Assembly (NCBI RefSeq): GCF_019801215.1
Contig: NZ_JAHVJO010000001.1
Location: 806,001 to 870,000, forward strand
From: Fictibacillus nanhaiensis
Lineage (GTDB): Bacteria > Bacillota > Bacilli > Bacillales > Fictibacillaceae
Length of the DNA stretch: 64,000 bases
Reading direction: 5' to 3'
Of the stretch, positions 26,370 through 37,379 are shown piece by piece. How positions within the stretch are numbered: the stretch's first letter is position 1; the number at the start of each line of letters is the position of its first letter. The translations under genes and the position numbers were made by a program. Below the pieces are notes generated by a model. The model was not told the DNA's origin and searched no databases. It saw only the letters and a program-made list of their open reading frames with translations.

Positions 26370-27629
26370 TTATCCTTCTAGAAGCAATGACTCTGGATCT
26401 TCGAGCAATTGCTTAACTGTAGTCAGGAAGCTTACTGCCTCTTTTCCATCTACGATTCGGTGATCGTATGAAAGAGCAATATACATCATTGGACGGTTTT
26501 CCATTCTCTCTTTATCGATTGCAACTGGTCTCCATTGAATCGTGTGCATCCCTAGAATACCGACTTGAGGAGCGTTAAGGATCGGTGTCGAAAGCATGGA
26601 ACCGAAAATCCCTCCGTTTGTGATCGTGAATGACCCGCCTTGAAGGTCTTCTAATGATAACTTCTTAGAACGCGCCTTCTCAGCTAAGTTACCAATCTCT
26701 TTTTCAATACCTGCAAAGCTTAGACGATCTGCATTGCGTACAACCGGTACAACTAGTCCTTCTTCTGCTCCAACTGCGATACCGATATCGTAAAATTTCT
26801 TCAGGATCATTTCGTCGCCTTGAATTTCAGCATTTACTGCCGGGAACTTTTTAAGAGCTCCTATTACTGCTTTTGTAAAGAACGACATGTAGCCTAATTT
26901 AACCCCATTTTGCTCGAAGAACTTGTCTTTACGGCGAGCACGGACTTCATTAATCGCAGTCATGTCGACTTCGTTAAATGTGGTTAGCATCGCTGCCGTT
27001 TGTTGAGCTTCAACAAGGCGCTTTGCGATGGTCTGACGTCTGCGGGACATTTTAACACGTTCCACAGGCTTTTCTGGATTTACCGCTTCTACCGCTTTGT
27101 TTTCTTGTGTTGGTGCCTTAGATGAGCTAGTGCTTGCTGCTTTTTCGCTTCCGTTTTCAGAATGACGTTTTACATCTTCTGTACGGACTCTCCCAAGAGG
27201 ATCACGAGAGCTTACTTCAGAAAGATCGATGCCTTTTTCTCGCGCGAGTTTGCGAGCTGCCGGTGATGCGATTGGGCGGTCTGCCGCTTTTGTTTCTTCT
27301 TTTTCAGAAGACTTCTCTTGTTTTGGCACAGATTCGGCTTTTGCTTCAGAAGCAGGTTTTTCTTCTTGTTTCTCACTCGTTTCAGATGAAGCATCACCTT
27401 CAACGATAGAAGCAATTACGTCGCCAACTGAAACCGTATCACCTGGCTCTACTTTAATATTTTTTAAAATGCCATCACGTTCAGCACTGATTTCAATGTT
27501 GACTTTATCTGTTTCTAATTCAACGATGTCTTCACCTTTAACGACTGCTTCGCCTTCTTTTTTAAGCCATTGTGCAACTGTACCTTCTGAAATTGATTCG
27601 GCTAACTCCGGAACTTTAACTTCAAACAT
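26370..27629 (-). CDS. odhB: Dihydrolipoyllysine succinyltransferase (E2 of 2-oxoglutarate dehydrogenase)
   Basis: 419 residues. The lipoyl domain (1-78) has the lipoylated Lys in [11 protein letters not shown]; a Lys/Glu/Ala-rich linker follows; the E3-binding domain [20 protein letters not shown] is near 120-140; the catalytic domain ends with [12 protein letters not shown] carrying the active His. It transfers succinyl groups to CoA in the TCA cycle. ATG at 27629 overlaps the end of odhA by 8 bases; an upstream in-frame start at 27662 is rejected because it gives 11 residues before [12 protein letters not shown]. Confidence 0.96.
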   Translation of the reverse strand: MFEVKVPELAESISEGTVAQWLKKEGEAVVKGEDIVELETDKVNIEISAERDGILKNIKVEPGDTVSVGDVIASIVEGDASSETSEKQEEKPASEAKAESVPKQEKSSEKEETKAADRPIASPAARKLAREKGIDLSEVSSRDPLGRVRTEDVKRHSENGSEKAASTSSSKAPTQENKAVEAVNPEKPVERVKMSRRRQTIAKRLVEAQQTAAMLTTFNEVDMTAINEVRARRKDKFFEQNGVKLGYMSFFTKAVIGALKKFPAVNAEIQGDEMILKKFYDIGIAVGAEEGLVVPVVRNADRLSFAGIEKEIGNLAEKARSKKLSLEDLQGGSFTITNGGIFGSMLSTPILNAPQVGILGMHTIQWRPVAIDKERMENRPMMYIALSYDHRIVDGKEAVSFLTTVKQLLEDPESLLLEG

Positions 27630-30480
27630 GTTCACGGCCTCCCTCTCGCGTTTGTATGTCAAGTGCTAACGATGTTTGTATGATTTGTTCTTGTTCTTTT
27701 TTATAGATATCTGGTTCCCCACCAGCGGTACTAGAGCGTTCTTGTCTGCCGATGTATGATACGTGAGCTCCTTTAGGTGCAACGGAACGCAACTTCGGTT
27801 CGATATACAGCCATGATCCCATGTTTTTCGGTTCTTCTTGAACCCAAATCAGATCTTCAACGTTTGGATATTGCTTTAATAGAGCTGTCATCTCTTCTTC
27901 CGGGAACGGGTAGATTTGTTCTACGCGTACAATATGGAATTCCGTTCTTGAAACTTGATCTTGCTCTAGAGCTTTTTCTAGATCAATGGCAATTTTACCT
28001 GAACATAAGAGAATCTTTTTCACTTTCTCTTTTTCCTTGCCAAGCCCACTCTGTTCAAGTAAAGGCTGGAAATGATCTGTCTCGAAACTTTCCGCAACAG
28101 AAGCCACTTTTGTATCACGAAGCAAGCTCTTCGGTGTCATTACGACTAAAGGACGAACCTCATCCATCGAAAGAAGCTTAGCTTGACGTCTTAATAAGTG
28201 GAAATATTGCGCTGCCGTAGTGACGTTGGCCACCGTCCAGTTGTTTTCAGCACCAAGCTGCAAGAAACGCTCTAATCGTGCACTGGAGTGCTCAGGTCCT
28301 TGTCCTTCATATCCGTGAGGGAGAAGAAGAACCATACCTGATTTTTGTCCCCATTTCGCACGACCTGCTGACAGGAACTGATCAAATAGAACTTGTGCAA
28401 CGTTTGCAAAGTCTCCATACTGAGCTTCCCAAATGACAAGTGTTTCTGGTGCGAAAACATTGTATCCATACTCAAATCCTACAACCGATGATTCTGATAA
28501 TGGACTGTTATGAATAGCAAATGAAACGTTGATATCATCCATCCCATGCAGAGGTGAAAATTTCTTGCCATTTTCACTATCATTCAATACAAGATGTCTT
28601 TGCGCAAATGTTCCACGCTCTGAGTCTTGCCCTGTGATTCGAATAGGAGTACCTTCTTTTAGAATGGAAGCAAAAGCAAGTGTTTCTGCCATACCCCAAT
28701 CGATTTTTTCACCTTGGAATGCTTTGCGTCTGCGTTCTAGGATTCGTTTGATCTTAGGATATACGTTAAAGTCTTCTGGCCATTGAAGCATCTTTTCCGT
28801 TAACTCTTGCAGTTCTGTTACCGAAATTGTGGTATCGATATCAGGAAGTGCTTTCGATAATGGATCCGGAAGCCGAGTGTCTTCCAGTTTGAATTTTTCT
28901 TTGCGTCCTTGTACTTTTTCATACTCTGTTTGGTGCTTTGCTAAAACTTCTTCTTCCATTCCTTTTACATCTTCTTCTGATAGTACACCCTCTTTAACGA
29001 GCTGCTTCGCATAAGCGTCACGAACTGTTGGATGACTGTTTACTTGTTTGTATAATTTAGGCTGTGTTGCAGAAGGATCATCCATTTCGTTATGTCCGAA
29101 TCGACGGTATCCAATAAGGTCGATAAGAACATCCTTTTGAAACTTCTTACGATATTCATAAGCGAGATGAACAGCGGCTATACAAGCTTCAGGATCATCT
29201 GCATTCACGTGAATAATTGGAATCTCAAACCCTTTAGCAAGATCACTCGCATACTTTGTAGAACGAGAATCACTACTGTCAGTTGTGAAACCTACTAAGT
29301 TATTTGCTATGATATGAAGTGTTCCACCTGTTTGGTAACCTCTTAAACGGCTTAAGTTCAGTGTTTCGGCTACAATCCCTTCTCCAGGAAAAGCAGCATC
29401 CCCATGAATCAATATTGCAAAGGCTTTTGACGTATCTTGTTTTGGATAACCTTTGCTGTTCCTTGTTTCTTGAGCAGCTCTTGTATACCCTTCAACTACA
29501 GGATCAACATATTCCAGATGACTTGGGTTATTAGCTAATGAAACTTTGATTTTGTGCGTTTGATCTGCTTCGAACAATCGGCTAGCTCCCAAGTGATACT
29601 TTACATCACCTGTCCAACCAAAGTTAATGCCTCTAGACCCTTCTGAAGGAATTAATTCTTTGTTTGGTGAGTGATGAAACTCAGAGAAAATTAATTCATA
29701 TGGCTTCCCTAATACATGAGCAAGAACATTCAGACGACCTCTGTGTGCCATACCGATTAAAGCATGTTCAGCACCATCTCGGCTTCCTTCTTTAGCTGCT
29801 TCATCAAGCATTGGGACAAGCATGTCTACCCCTTCAATGGAAAAACGCTTTTGTCCAACAAACGTTTTGTGAAGGAATTTTTCAAAGCCTTCTACTTCTG
29901 AAAGACGGTATAAAAGATTTTTTTTATCTTTAGCCGAAAAATCAGGATAATGCTGGCTTGTTTCTACCATCGTGTTTAACCATTGACGCTCTTCTGTTTC
30001 ATGTACGTGACTAAATTCATAAGCAATGTTTTTTGTATACACCTCTTGTAACATTTGGATGGCTTCCCAACCGTTCTTAACGTTTGATGGAGCTTCTTTC
30101 CAAATAAAAGATGGTGGTATCGCTTTCAAATCTTCAATTGATAAGTTAAATTCTTTCGGGTCAATGTGGTGAGTGTCCTTAGGAAATTCTCCTACTGGAT
30201 ATAGGTTGGCTGCTAAATGCCCATAAGTGCGAATATTTTCAGCTAGTTTCAGTGCAGCTGCAAGCTTCTCTAAATCCATTCCATCAAAACTCTGTCCAGT
30301 ACGTTCATTTGTTGCAGGTCCCTCACTTGGTGGACCCCATGCATCAAATTTTTCTTTGAATGAACTGTCAACAGATTCCGGATCCACTCTATATTGATCA
30401 TATAGTTCAAGGACATAGGCCAAGTTTGGTCCATTTAGCCCTTGCCAAGGATTTTCTGATTTGGAACGTTGATGACTCAT
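27622..30480 (-). CDS. odhA: 2-oxoglutarate dehydrogenase E1 component
   Basis: 952 residues, full length. It contains the thiamin diphosphate region ([57 protein letters not shown]) and the transketolase-like C-terminal half ([26 protein letters not shown]). It decarboxylates 2-oxoglutarate and succinylates the lipoyl arm of OdhB. GGAGGGA lies 8 bases before the ATG. It forms a two-gene operon with odhB; E3 is encoded elsewhere. Confidence 0.97.
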   Translation of the reverse strand: MSHQRSKSENPWQGLNGPNLAYVLELYDQYRVDPESVDSSFKEKFDAWGPPSEGPATNERTGQSFDGMDLEKLAAALKLAENIRTYGHLAANLYPVGEFPKDTHHIDPKEFNLSIEDLKAIPPSFIWKEAPSNVKNGWEAIQMLQEVYTKNIAYEFSHVHETEERQWLNTMVETSQHYPDFSAKDKKNLLYRLSEVEGFEKFLHKTFVGQKRFSIEGVDMLVPMLDEAAKEGSRDGAEHALIGMAHRGRLNVLAHVLGKPYELIFSEFHHSPNKELIPSEGSRGINFGWTGDVKYHLGASRLFEADQTHKIKVSLANNPSHLEYVDPVVEGYTRAAQETRNSKGYPKQDTSKAFAILIHGDAAFPGEGIVAETLNLSRLRGYQTGGTLHIIANNLVGFTTDSSDSRSTKYASDLAKGFEIPIIHVNADDPEACIAAVHLAYEYRKKFQKDVLIDLIGYRRFGHNEMDDPSATQPKLYKQVNSHPTVRDAYAKQLVKEGVLSEEDVKGMEEEVLAKHQTEYEKVQGRKEKFKLEDTRLPDPLSKALPDIDTTISVTELQELTEKMLQWPEDFNVYPKIKRILERRRKAFQGEKIDWGMAETLAFASILKEGTPIRITGQDSERGTFAQRHLVLNDSENGKKFSPLHGMDDINVSFAIHNSPLSESSVVGFEYGYNVFAPETLVIWEAQYGDFANVAQVLFDQFLSAGRAKWGQKSGMVLLLPHGYEGQGPEHSSARLERFLQLGAENNWTVANVTTAAQYFHLLRRQAKLLSMDEVRPLVVMTPKSLLRDTKVASVAESFETDHFQPLLEQSGLGKEKEKVKKILLCSGKIAIDLEKALEQDQVSRTEFHIVRVEQIYPFPEEEMTALLKQYPNVEDLIWVQEEPKNMGSWLYIEPKLRSVAPKGAHVSYIGRQERSSTAGGEPDIYKKEQEQIIQTSLALDIQTREGGREHV

Positions 30481-30569
30481 CTTTTGTTCCCTCCTGCTTC
30501 CCTTTGTAAGTATTGTGCTGTTGCTGTTAACAGGTGATTCATCATTTCTCGCAATAGATTTTTCCCTAT

Positions 30570-30584
30570 TTAAAGCGCTCTCAA
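30570..30584. promoter_or_regulatory. Candidate CcpA (cre) site upstream of odhAB
   Basis: TTGAGAGCGCTTTAA on the minus strand resembles a catabolite-responsive element, with two departures from the consensus, about 90 bases before the odhA start and overlapping a possible -35 TTGAGA. Glucose repression of odhAB by CcpA is known in Bacillus; this particular site is inference. Confidence 0.35.
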
Positions 30585-30599
30585 ACGATGAATGAAAAG

Positions 30600-30620
30600 A
30601 ACCTTATCATTGATAAGGTT
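30600..30620 (-). terminator. Terminator of rarD
   Basis: AACCTTATCA and TGATAAGGTT pair perfectly, followed by a short T-rich tail on the minus strand. Confidence 0.65.
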
Positions 30621-30651
30621 TCAACTGTAAGCAATGGTCATTGCCATTATA

Positions 30652-31590
30652 CTATATTTTTGCGGAAAGTGAATTTTGTTTTTTACGATTGATGAGATAA
30701 TTTGCCCATTTTGTTTTACTTATGGTGAAAATTAGAAGGGCAAGCCAGATCAATGTAAAAGAAAGTAAATGAATGGGCGTAAACGTTTCTTCATACAAGA
30801 ACACACCTAGCAGCAACATGATCGTGGGTGCAATATATTGTAAGAAACCTGTCATCGTCATGGTTATTCGCTTAACACCGAGCGCAAAACATACGAGCGG
30901 AACGGCTGTAACAAGTCCTGCTCCCCATAAGAGAACAGAAGTCACTGTCCCGCCAGAAATAAAAGAACCAATCCCGTTAAATTGAAGATAGGATAAATAT
31001 ATAAATGCGACCGGAACGACAAACATCGTTTCAAACGTTAGCCCTGTTAACGAGTCAAAACTGCCAAGTTTCTTAGCAAGTCCGTAAAGACCAAAGGATA
31101 GCGCAAGAATTAGAGCGACCCAGGGGAATTTTCCGTATTGGAAAGTTAATAAAAAAACACCACAAGCCGCAATAATAAAGGAAACAATCTGCCAACTGTT
31201 TAACTTTTCTTTTAACACTAATATTCCTAAAACAACATTAACAAGTGGATTGATATAATAACCTAGACTTGCTTGCACAACATGATCATTATTTACCGCC
31301 CAAATGTACATTAACCAGTTTCCGCTGATTAATAATGATGCGATGAATACGGATAAAAATTGCTTCTTACTTGAAAAAAGAATTCTCACATCTCGACTAA
31401 GATCATTTTTTCGTTTTAATAAAAATAAAACGGCTAGCATAAGAACAAATGACCAAAATATTCGATGAGCTAAAATTTCAGCAGAGCCCACCTGATCTAA
31501 TGGCTTCCAATATAAAGGAAGAACTCCCCAAATCAAATATGCTAAGGCTGCATACCAGACACCCTTTGTTTGTTCACTGTACGTTTTCAT
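30652..31590 (-). CDS. rarD: EamA family transporter RarD
   Basis: 312 residues with ten predicted membrane segments. KGVWYAALAYLIWGVLPLYWK at the start, AEILAHRIFWSF and the mid-protein QASLGYYINPLVNVVLG are distinctive of RarD within the drug/metabolite transporter superfamily. The substrate is not established. Ribosome site CGAGGAA precedes ATG. Confidence 0.9.
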   Translation of the reverse strand: MKTYSEQTKGVWYAALAYLIWGVLPLYWKPLDQVGSAEILAHRIFWSFVLMLAVLFLLKRKNDLSRDVRILFSSKKQFLSVFIASLLISGNWLMYIWAVNNDHVVQASLGYYINPLVNVVLGILVLKEKLNSWQIVSFIIAACGVFLLTFQYGKFPWVALILALSFGLYGLAKKLGSFDSLTGLTFETMFVVPVAFIYLSYLQFNGIGSFISGGTVTSVLLWGAGLVTAVPLVCFALGVKRITMTMTGFLQYIAPTIMLLLGVFLYEETFTPIHLLSFTLIWLALLIFTISKTKWANYLINRKKQNSLSAKI

Positions 31591-31676
31591 GAAGAATTCC
31601 TCGATTCCAAATGAGTTTAAGTTATAAGATTATATAACGGAATCGAGAAGTTTTGCCAGTAAGTTAACTCCATTTT

Positions 31677-32585
31677 TTATTTCTTTACAATCGATCGGTG
31701 AATGCTCAAAAAATATGAATCATACCTGCTCTTTATCAACCCTTCAGTTAAGTGATTCATTCCTAACTCAAGCCAAGGAGGATAAACGTTCGGCTCAGGT
31801 AGAAAATCAAACATAGTGATCAAATCCCAGTAAGGTTGATCTGCAGTCAGTGTTTTTGTTTCCTCTATATAAAACTTTAAAAAATGATCTGCAGCTTCTA
31901 TCCCATACAAAAGAGCAAGGTTTAATCGGCAGTGACCGACATCTACTTCTTTAGGACCCCAGCATGCATTTGGCCAATCTACAATTCCTGTAGCCTCTCC
32001 TTTTTCCCATAAAACATTTACAGGATGGAAGTCACGGTGGATAAACCCGATATTTGAACTGGGATGATAGTTTTTAGCAAACTGTATCGCCTCTATAAAC
32101 AAAGATTCATACTTTGACCATGTTGGATTTGTTATGAGATGAATGTCGTTATAAGTCTTATGATGCCAAGGAAATGGATCGTTTATTTCCGTTCTATGAA
32201 ACGTTCCAAGTAATGTAGCTAAACCTTTTAACCACTTTTGTTTAGGGTGTTTTGGTAACATTACTTCCCCTGGGATATAACTCATTAAGACTGCTGGATA
32301 CGGTGAAATCTCTTTCTTAAAAGTATATGCGTACAGCTTTGGAGTGTTAATCTCACTTGTGTCTGCTTGGATCAATGAAGAGGCTTCATGTTTGGCAAGA
32401 TCAGGTTCCTCTTTCAGCCATTCATGGTTCGTATAAAAACGAATTACCGCTTTCTTTTGACCGGAATCACTCAAGAGATAGAGAAGTGAAGATGTAGCTC
32501 CTTTTAACTCTTGCACTTCAAAAAGATTATCGAGTTCACTATTTCGAATTACCCAATCCTTTAAACTAGCTGACCATTCAATCAT
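31677..32585 (-). CDS. Aminoglycoside phosphotransferase-family kinase
   Basis: 302 residues of protein-kinase-like fold. The catalytic loop is FIHRDFHPVNVLWEKG (HRDxxxxN) and the metal-binding Asp lies in GIVDWPNACWGPKEVDVGH. Members phosphorylate antibiotics, choline or other small alcohols; the substrate here is unknown and resistance should not be assumed. It lies 15 bases after argS with GGGAGTG as ribosome site, so it is likely co-transcribed and under the arginine T-box. Confidence 0.8.
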   Translation of the reverse strand: MIEWSASLKDWVIRNSELDNLFEVQELKGATSSLLYLLSDSGQKKAVIRFYTNHEWLKEEPDLAKHEASSLIQADTSEINTPKLYAYTFKKEISPYPAVLMSYIPGEVMLPKHPKQKWLKGLATLLGTFHRTEINDPFPWHHKTYNDIHLITNPTWSKYESLFIEAIQFAKNYHPSSNIGFIHRDFHPVNVLWEKGEATGIVDWPNACWGPKEVDVGHCRLNLALLYGIEAADHFLKFYIEETKTLTADQPYWDLITMFDFLPEPNVYPPWLELGMNHLTEGLIKSRYDSYFLSIHRSIVKK

Positions 32586-32600
32586 TTCTCACACTCCCAG

Positions 32601-34283
32601 CTACATTCGATTTGGCGTTTGCATTCCTAATAAACGAAGCCCTTCTTTTAAAACGATGTGAATGCAGGCGCATAAAGCTAGTCTTTCTAATGTCTCTGGG
32701 CTGTTTAATATTTTCACATTTCCGTAATAATGATTGAATTTATGAGAAAGCTTCAAAAGATATTTAGATAGAATAGATGGTTCTTTTCGATTAAAAGCAA
32801 GGAGAATAACGTTAGGAAATTCATTTAATGTAGAAAAAATCTCCCAGCTTTCTTCTTCAATTGTAATGTCGTCAGGTATATGTCCCTTAAAGTTTCCTTT
32901 TCCTAATAAGGTTTGGATTCTTGCTGCTGTATATTGAACATAGGGTCCTGTGTCTCCCTCGAACTTTAACATTTGCTCTAGAGAAAATTCCACATCGTTT
33001 CCTTTTTCATTCTTTAAGTCATGAAAAATAACTGCACCTACCCCCACTTGTCTCGCTACTTCATCTACTTCCACTAAGTCAGGATTTTTTTCTTGTATGT
33101 TTGTTCTTGCTAAATGAATGGCATCTAAAAGAACAGATTCAAGAAGGACAGTTCGGCCTTTCCTTGTGCTCATCTTTTTACCATTCTGTAAGATCAGTCC
33201 GAAAGGGACATGATGCATGTCATCTGACCAGCCATAACCCATTTTACATAACGATCGTTTCACTTGTTCAAAATGGAGTGATTGTTCATGTCCAACTACA
33301 TAAAAAGCTTGATCAAAATCATATTCATTTTTTCTAAAGATGGCAGCTGTTAAATCACGGGTTGCATAAAGAGTTGCCCCATCAGATTTTTTAATTAAAC
33401 AAGGAGGAAGGTCTTCGCCTACCTTTACAATCAATGCCCCGTCGGAATGTTCTAGTAGATTTTTCTCTTGAAGCTCTTTTACGGTTTGATCCATCTTATC
33501 GTTAAAGAAGGCTTCACCGTTGTATGAATCAAAATTCACTCCTAAAAGTTCATAGATTTTTTGAAAGGCTTTTAATGAAACGTCTTTAAACCAAATCCAT
33601 AGATGTGTAGCTTGTGGGTCCCCATCCTCTAATTTCTTGAACCATTGTCTTCCTTCATCGTTTAAAGATGGGTTCATTTCTGCTTCCTCATGAAAGCGGA
33701 CGTATATTGCTGAAAGTTCTGGAATAGGATTGACTTTTACTTTGTCTTCTTCTCCCCATCTTAAATAAGCAGATATTAATTTTCCAAACTGTGTTCCCCA
33801 ATCGCCAATATAGTTAATCTTCACAGTGTCATAACCGCATTTTTCACTTATCGCGGCAATGGAAGAACCTATTACGGTAGAGCGCAGATGACCCATCGAA
33901 AAGGGTTTTGCGATATTTGGAGAGGATAAGTCAAGCACAATCCTTTTTCCCTTACCAAATGAATGACTTCCGTAAGTCTCTTTATCTTTTAATATTGTTG
34001 ATAAAAGCTGGAAAGCTGCTAATTTCTTATTTAAAAAGACATTTACATAGCCGCCAGCCGTCTCCACTTTTTCAAAAAGAGTCGGCAGTTTACCTGTTAT
34101 CAACGTATTTGCAATTTGATGAGGTGCAGCTTTGTAGATTTTAGCTAATGGAAAGCATGGAAATGCAAGGTCACCTTGATGAATCTGTTTTGGTTTTTCA
34201 ATCATTGCTTCGATTTGCTCAGTGGACAGACCATCTCCAATGGCGTTTTTTAGATAATTTGCAAATTCATTTTTCTCATTCAT
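32601..34283 (-). CDS. argS: Arginyl-tRNA synthetase
   Basis: 560 residues, class Ia. The HIGH region is SSPNIAKPFSMGHLRSTVIG and the KMSKS region is GKKMSTRKGRTV; the C-terminal DALR anticodon-binding domain ends the protein. The N-terminus (KNAIGDGLSTEQIEAMIEKP) differs from my recollection of B. subtilis ArgS, so this may be a second, T-box-regulated paralogue as found in some Bacillaceae. It charges tRNA-Arg. Controlled by the T-box immediately upstream. Confidence 0.95.
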   Translation of the reverse strand: MNEKNEFANYLKNAIGDGLSTEQIEAMIEKPKQIHQGDLAFPCFPLAKIYKAAPHQIANTLITGKLPTLFEKVETAGGYVNVFLNKKLAAFQLLSTILKDKETYGSHSFGKGKRIVLDLSSPNIAKPFSMGHLRSTVIGSSIAAISEKCGYDTVKINYIGDWGTQFGKLISAYLRWGEEDKVKVNPIPELSAIYVRFHEEAEMNPSLNDEGRQWFKKLEDGDPQATHLWIWFKDVSLKAFQKIYELLGVNFDSYNGEAFFNDKMDQTVKELQEKNLLEHSDGALIVKVGEDLPPCLIKKSDGATLYATRDLTAAIFRKNEYDFDQAFYVVGHEQSLHFEQVKRSLCKMGYGWSDDMHHVPFGLILQNGKKMSTRKGRTVLLESVLLDAIHLARTNIQEKNPDLVEVDEVARQVGVGAVIFHDLKNEKGNDVEFSLEQMLKFEGDTGPYVQYTAARIQTLLGKGNFKGHIPDDITIEEESWEIFSTLNEFPNVILLAFNRKEPSILSKYLLKLSHKFNHYYGNVKILNSPETLERLALCACIHIVLKEGLRLLGMQTPNRM

Positions 34284-34301
34284 TAAAATTCCCTCCTAAT
34301 A

Positions 34302-34520
34302 AAAAAACCGCCTCTTCTATAATAGAAGAGACGGATATTTACCGCGGTACCACTCTGATTGCCTTAAAAAGGCCGCTTTAATTGATAACGGGTTGTCCCG
34401 GTTTGCTCTACGTTTTAGTTCAAGCAAACATTTCCAAAGTGCGTTTCTTCTGAAAAGTTGGACCAGGCTTTCACCGTCCCTGGCTCGCTATACCTAACAA
34501 AACAGAGTACTCTCTTTTTC
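34302..34520 (-). promoter_or_regulatory. T-box riboswitch of argS, Arg (CGC) specifier
   Basis: The minus strand has the T-box AGAGTGGTACCGCGG (34342-34356), a terminator with arms CCGTCTCTTCTAT/ATAGAAGAGGCGG before a T run (34302-34334), and Stem I with GAGAGTACTC. The specifier is CGC at 34441-34443, preceded by GAAA and followed by A. Transcription would be opened when tRNA-Arg is uncharged. Confidence 0.9.
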
Positions 34521-34578
34521 ATTAATGTTCTTTTCTTTAGTTTTTCATATTATATGAAGCATATACTGAAAAGTCAAC

Positions 34579-34860
34579 TTATTCCATTTCATCTAAATCT
34601 AAGTAATCTTTCATTCTTTTGATGTAACGCTTAAGCCTGAACAATGTCTCTGTCCGTAAATATTTCGATGTAAAAGCTGAAGATACAGCACTTATGGAAA
34701 CAAAGACACCATGTTCTGTAACTCTGACAGGAATAATACCTGTAAAAATGGTTTCACCGCTGCTTTTATATAATAGTTCTGTTGAAACAAGTACTATTTT
34801 CTCATCATCTTGAGCTCCTGGTGATACCGATTGAACTTCAAATAAAAATTGTACACTCAT
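34579..34860 (-). CDS. Hypothetical protein, 93 residues
   Basis: Not recognised. AAGGAG lies 5 bases before ATG, supporting a real gene. It is soluble; the N-terminal half is predicted beta (VQFLFEVQSVSPG, KIVLVSTELLYKS, IIPVRVTEHGVFVSIS) and the tail is a basic then acidic helix (RLKRYIKRMKDYLDLDEME). It is divergent from the MATE transporter. Confidence 0.6.
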   Translation of the reverse strand: MSVQFLFEVQSVSPGAQDDEKIVLVSTELLYKSSGETIFTGIIPVRVTEHGVFVSISAVSSAFTSKYLRTETLFRLKRYIKRMKDYLDLDEME

Positions 34861-34948
34861 AACTACTCCTTAAGGTTCGTCTCGTTATTTTTTATGATAT
34901 AATGCATTAGCTTGATTTGTCAGTCAAAACGATAAAGGAAGTATGCTC

Positions 34949-36310
34949 ATGTTCCAAACTCATACATTAAAAGATAAATACAAATATTTCCTAATGTTAG
35001 TTATACCGGTTCTCATAACCCAGCTCGGGTTATACGCAATGAATTTTTTTGACACTGTAATGAGTGGTCATGCTGGTGCTAAACAGCTTGCAGGTGTTGC
35101 CATCGGAACAAGTCTTTGGGTTCCCATTTTTACGGGATTAAACGGCATCTTAATGGCTCTTACACCTATTGTATCTCAACTTGAAGGCGCTAAAAATAAT
35201 AAAACTGTACCAAAAGCAGTGCTTCAAGCTGTTTATTTATCTGTCGTAATTTCAATTATTGTAATCATCATTGGTTCAGTCGTATTAGATCCCATCTTGC
35301 AAGCAATGTCACTTGAACAAGAAGTAGCCCGAGTGGCTAAAGGGTATTTAGTTGCTCTTTCTTTTGGGATTTTGCCTCTGTTTTTGTACGGTGCACTCCG
35401 ATCCTTCATGGATGCCTTAGGACAAACAAGGATTACGATGTTCGTTACCCTTTTTGCACTGCCCGTAAATGCCTTTTTTAACTACTTATTCATTTTCGGA
35501 AAATGGGGTTTTCCTGAACTTGGTGGGATTGGTGCTGGTGTTGCATCAACGATTACCTATTGGATAACGGCACTTGTGACATTCATCATCGTTGTAAAAG
35601 TGAGTCCGTTCAAAAACTACAACATTTTTCATACCTTTTATAAGCCCTCATTAAAAGCATGGAAAGAACAATTAAAAATCGGAGTCCCGATAGGTCTCGC
35701 CATCTTTTTTGAAGTGAGTATTTTTGCCGCTGTAACGTTACTCATGAGTGATTTTAATACCGTAACGATTGCTGCGCATCAAGCTGCGTTAAACTTTGCA
35801 TCCTTTTTATATATGCTTCCATTGAGTATCTCTTTTGCATTAACGATAGCCGTTGGGTTTGAAGTTGGAGCGAGACGTTACAAAGACGCAGCTCAATATA
35901 GTTATATTGGTATTTTTACAGCTATTGGCTTTGCCGTTTTCCTCTCTGCCTTGTTAATGATATTTGATGAACAAGTTGCACGAATTTATTCAAATGAACG
36001 TGAAGTGATTCAGTTAACGACTTCTTTTTTATGGTACGCAGTCTTTTTCCAGCTTGCTGATGCGATAGGAGCTCCTATACAAGGAGCTTTGCGTGGATAC
36101 AAAGACGTAAATGTGACATTCATGCTATCTTTTATCTCCTATTGGGTTCTAGGTTTGCCAGTGGGATATTATTTAGCTAATTTTACTTCTTTTGGTGCAT
36201 TCGGTTATTGGATCGGTCTCATTTCTGGATTATCAGCAGGAGCTGTCTTCTTATTCACCCGTTTAAAATTTATACAATCTCATTCCTTTTCCACAGAAAA
36301 TGAAAAATAA
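34949..36310 (+). CDS. MATE family multidrug/Na+ efflux transporter
   Basis: 453 residues and 12 membrane segments in two MATE halves, starting KYFLMLVIPVLITQLGLYAMNFFDTVMSGHAG with the family NFFDTVMSG motif, and GALRSFMDALGQTR around segment 4/5. It probably exports cationic drugs in exchange for Na+ or H+. ATG at 34949 is preferred over 34943 because AAAGGAA is then properly spaced. Confidence 0.88.
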   Translation: MFQTHTLKDKYKYFLMLVIPVLITQLGLYAMNFFDTVMSGHAGAKQLAGVAIGTSLWVPIFTGLNGILMALTPIVSQLEGAKNNKTVPKAVLQAVYLSVVISIIVIIIGSVVLDPILQAMSLEQEVARVAKGYLVALSFGILPLFLYGALRSFMDALGQTRITMFVTLFALPVNAFFNYLFIFGKWGFPELGGIGAGVASTITYWITALVTFIIVVKVSPFKNYNIFHTFYKPSLKAWKEQLKIGVPIGLAIFFEVSIFAAVTLLMSDFNTVTIAAHQAALNFASFLYMLPLSISFALTIAVGFEVGARRYKDAAQYSYIGIFTAIGFAVFLSALLMIFDEQVARIYSNEREVIQLTTSFLWYAVFFQLADAIGAPIQGALRGYKDVNVTFMLSFISYWVLGLPVGYYLANFTSFGAFGYWIGLISGLSAGAVFLFTRLKFIQSHSFSTENEK

Positions 36311-36330
36311 AACCAGCCAATTGGCTGGTT
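36311..36330. terminator. Bidirectional terminator
   Basis: AACCAGCCAA and TTGGCTGGTT form a perfect palindrome between the convergent MATE and msrAB genes. Confidence 0.7.
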
Positions 36331-37295
36331 TATTTGTTTTCAAATAGAGTCAAATATTCAGAATAACCCTTTTCTTTTAGTTGTTCTTTCGGAATGAAAC
36401 GGATGGAAGCTGAGTTAATGCAATAACGCAATCCACCTTTGTCTTTAGGTCCATCTGTAAAAACATGGCCGAGATGAGAATCGGCCTCTTTACTCCTTAC
36501 TTCTGTTCGAATCATACCGTGAGAAAGGTCCTCTTTTTCGTCGACAGTAGAAGAACGTACAGGTCTTGTAAAACTTGGCCAACCGCAGCTGCTGTCAAAC
36601 TTATCAATAGAGCTAAACAGGGGTTCCCCTGAAACAATATCCACATAAATCCCTTCTTCATTATGGTTCCAGTACTCATTCTGAAAAGGAGGTTCTGTTG
36701 CATCATTTTGTGTCACGTTATATTGAACAGGACTCAATGTTTTTAGGATCTCTTCCTTTTTTTCTTTATCGACCCAATGTGATTTTATAAATTTGTCGCG
36801 TCCTGAACCTTGTCGATAACGTTTGTAATGGAATGGATTTTTCTTATGATACTCTTGGTGATATTCTTCTGCTTTATAAAACCTTTTAGAAGGCAGTATT
36901 AAAGTGGCAATGGGTTTATTAAACCGGCCACTGTCCTCTATTTCTTTTTTAGTTCGCTCTGCAATCGACTTTTGTTCTTCATCATGATAAAAAATAGCTG
37001 TTCGATAAGAGTCTCCACGATCGTAAAACTGGCCGCCTTCATCCGTTGGATCAATCTGCTTCCAAAAAACAGACACAATTTTTTCATAAGAAATCACTGA
37101 AGGGTCAAATGTGATTTGTACCGCTTCGAAGTGTCCTGTCGTTTCACTGCATACTTCTTTGTACGTAGGGTTGTCTTTATGACCGCCAGTATAGCCTGAT
37201 TCTACTTTAACAATGCCTGGCCATTCCTCGAAGGGTGTAACCATACACCAGAAACAGCCTCCCGCGAACGTGGCAATTTCGTACGGCTTTTTCAT
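36330..37295 (-). CDS. msrAB: Methionine sulfoxide reductase A/B fusion
   Basis: 321 residues. MsrA occupies about 1-155 with catalytic Cys14 in GGCFWC and the GHFEAVQ and [13 protein letters not shown] motifs; MsrB about 175-315 with [19 protein letters not shown] and the catalytic Cys in [12 protein letters not shown]. The zinc-binding CxxC pairs of some MsrB proteins are absent. It repairs both S- and R-methionine sulfoxide. ATG at 37295 follows AAGGAG; the longer start at 37331 has no such site. Confidence 0.94.
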   Translation of the reverse strand: MKKPYEIATFAGGCFWCMVTPFEEWPGIVKVESGYTGGHKDNPTYKEVCSETTGHFEAVQITFDPSVISYEKIVSVFWKQIDPTDEGGQFYDRGDSYRTAIFYHDEEQKSIAERTKKEIEDSGRFNKPIATLILPSKRFYKAEEYHQEYHKKNPFHYKRYRQGSGRDKFIKSHWVDKEKKEEILKTLSPVQYNVTQNDATEPPFQNEYWNHNEEGIYVDIVSGEPLFSSIDKFDSSCGWPSFTRPVRSSTVDEKEDLSHGMIRTEVRSKEADSHLGHVFTDGPKDKGGLRYCINSASIRFIPKEQLKEKGYSEYLTLFENK

Positions 37296-37379
37296 AAAAT
37301 CAAACTCCTTATAATATATTTGTTTCATCATATAAGAACGAGATGAAAAAGAACAGAAAAAGAAACTTTAATAGGTGTT

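Noticed and set aside
29092-29534. Two plus-strand ORFs inside odhA
   Set aside because: Antisense shadows of a highly conserved coding region; no ribosome sites.
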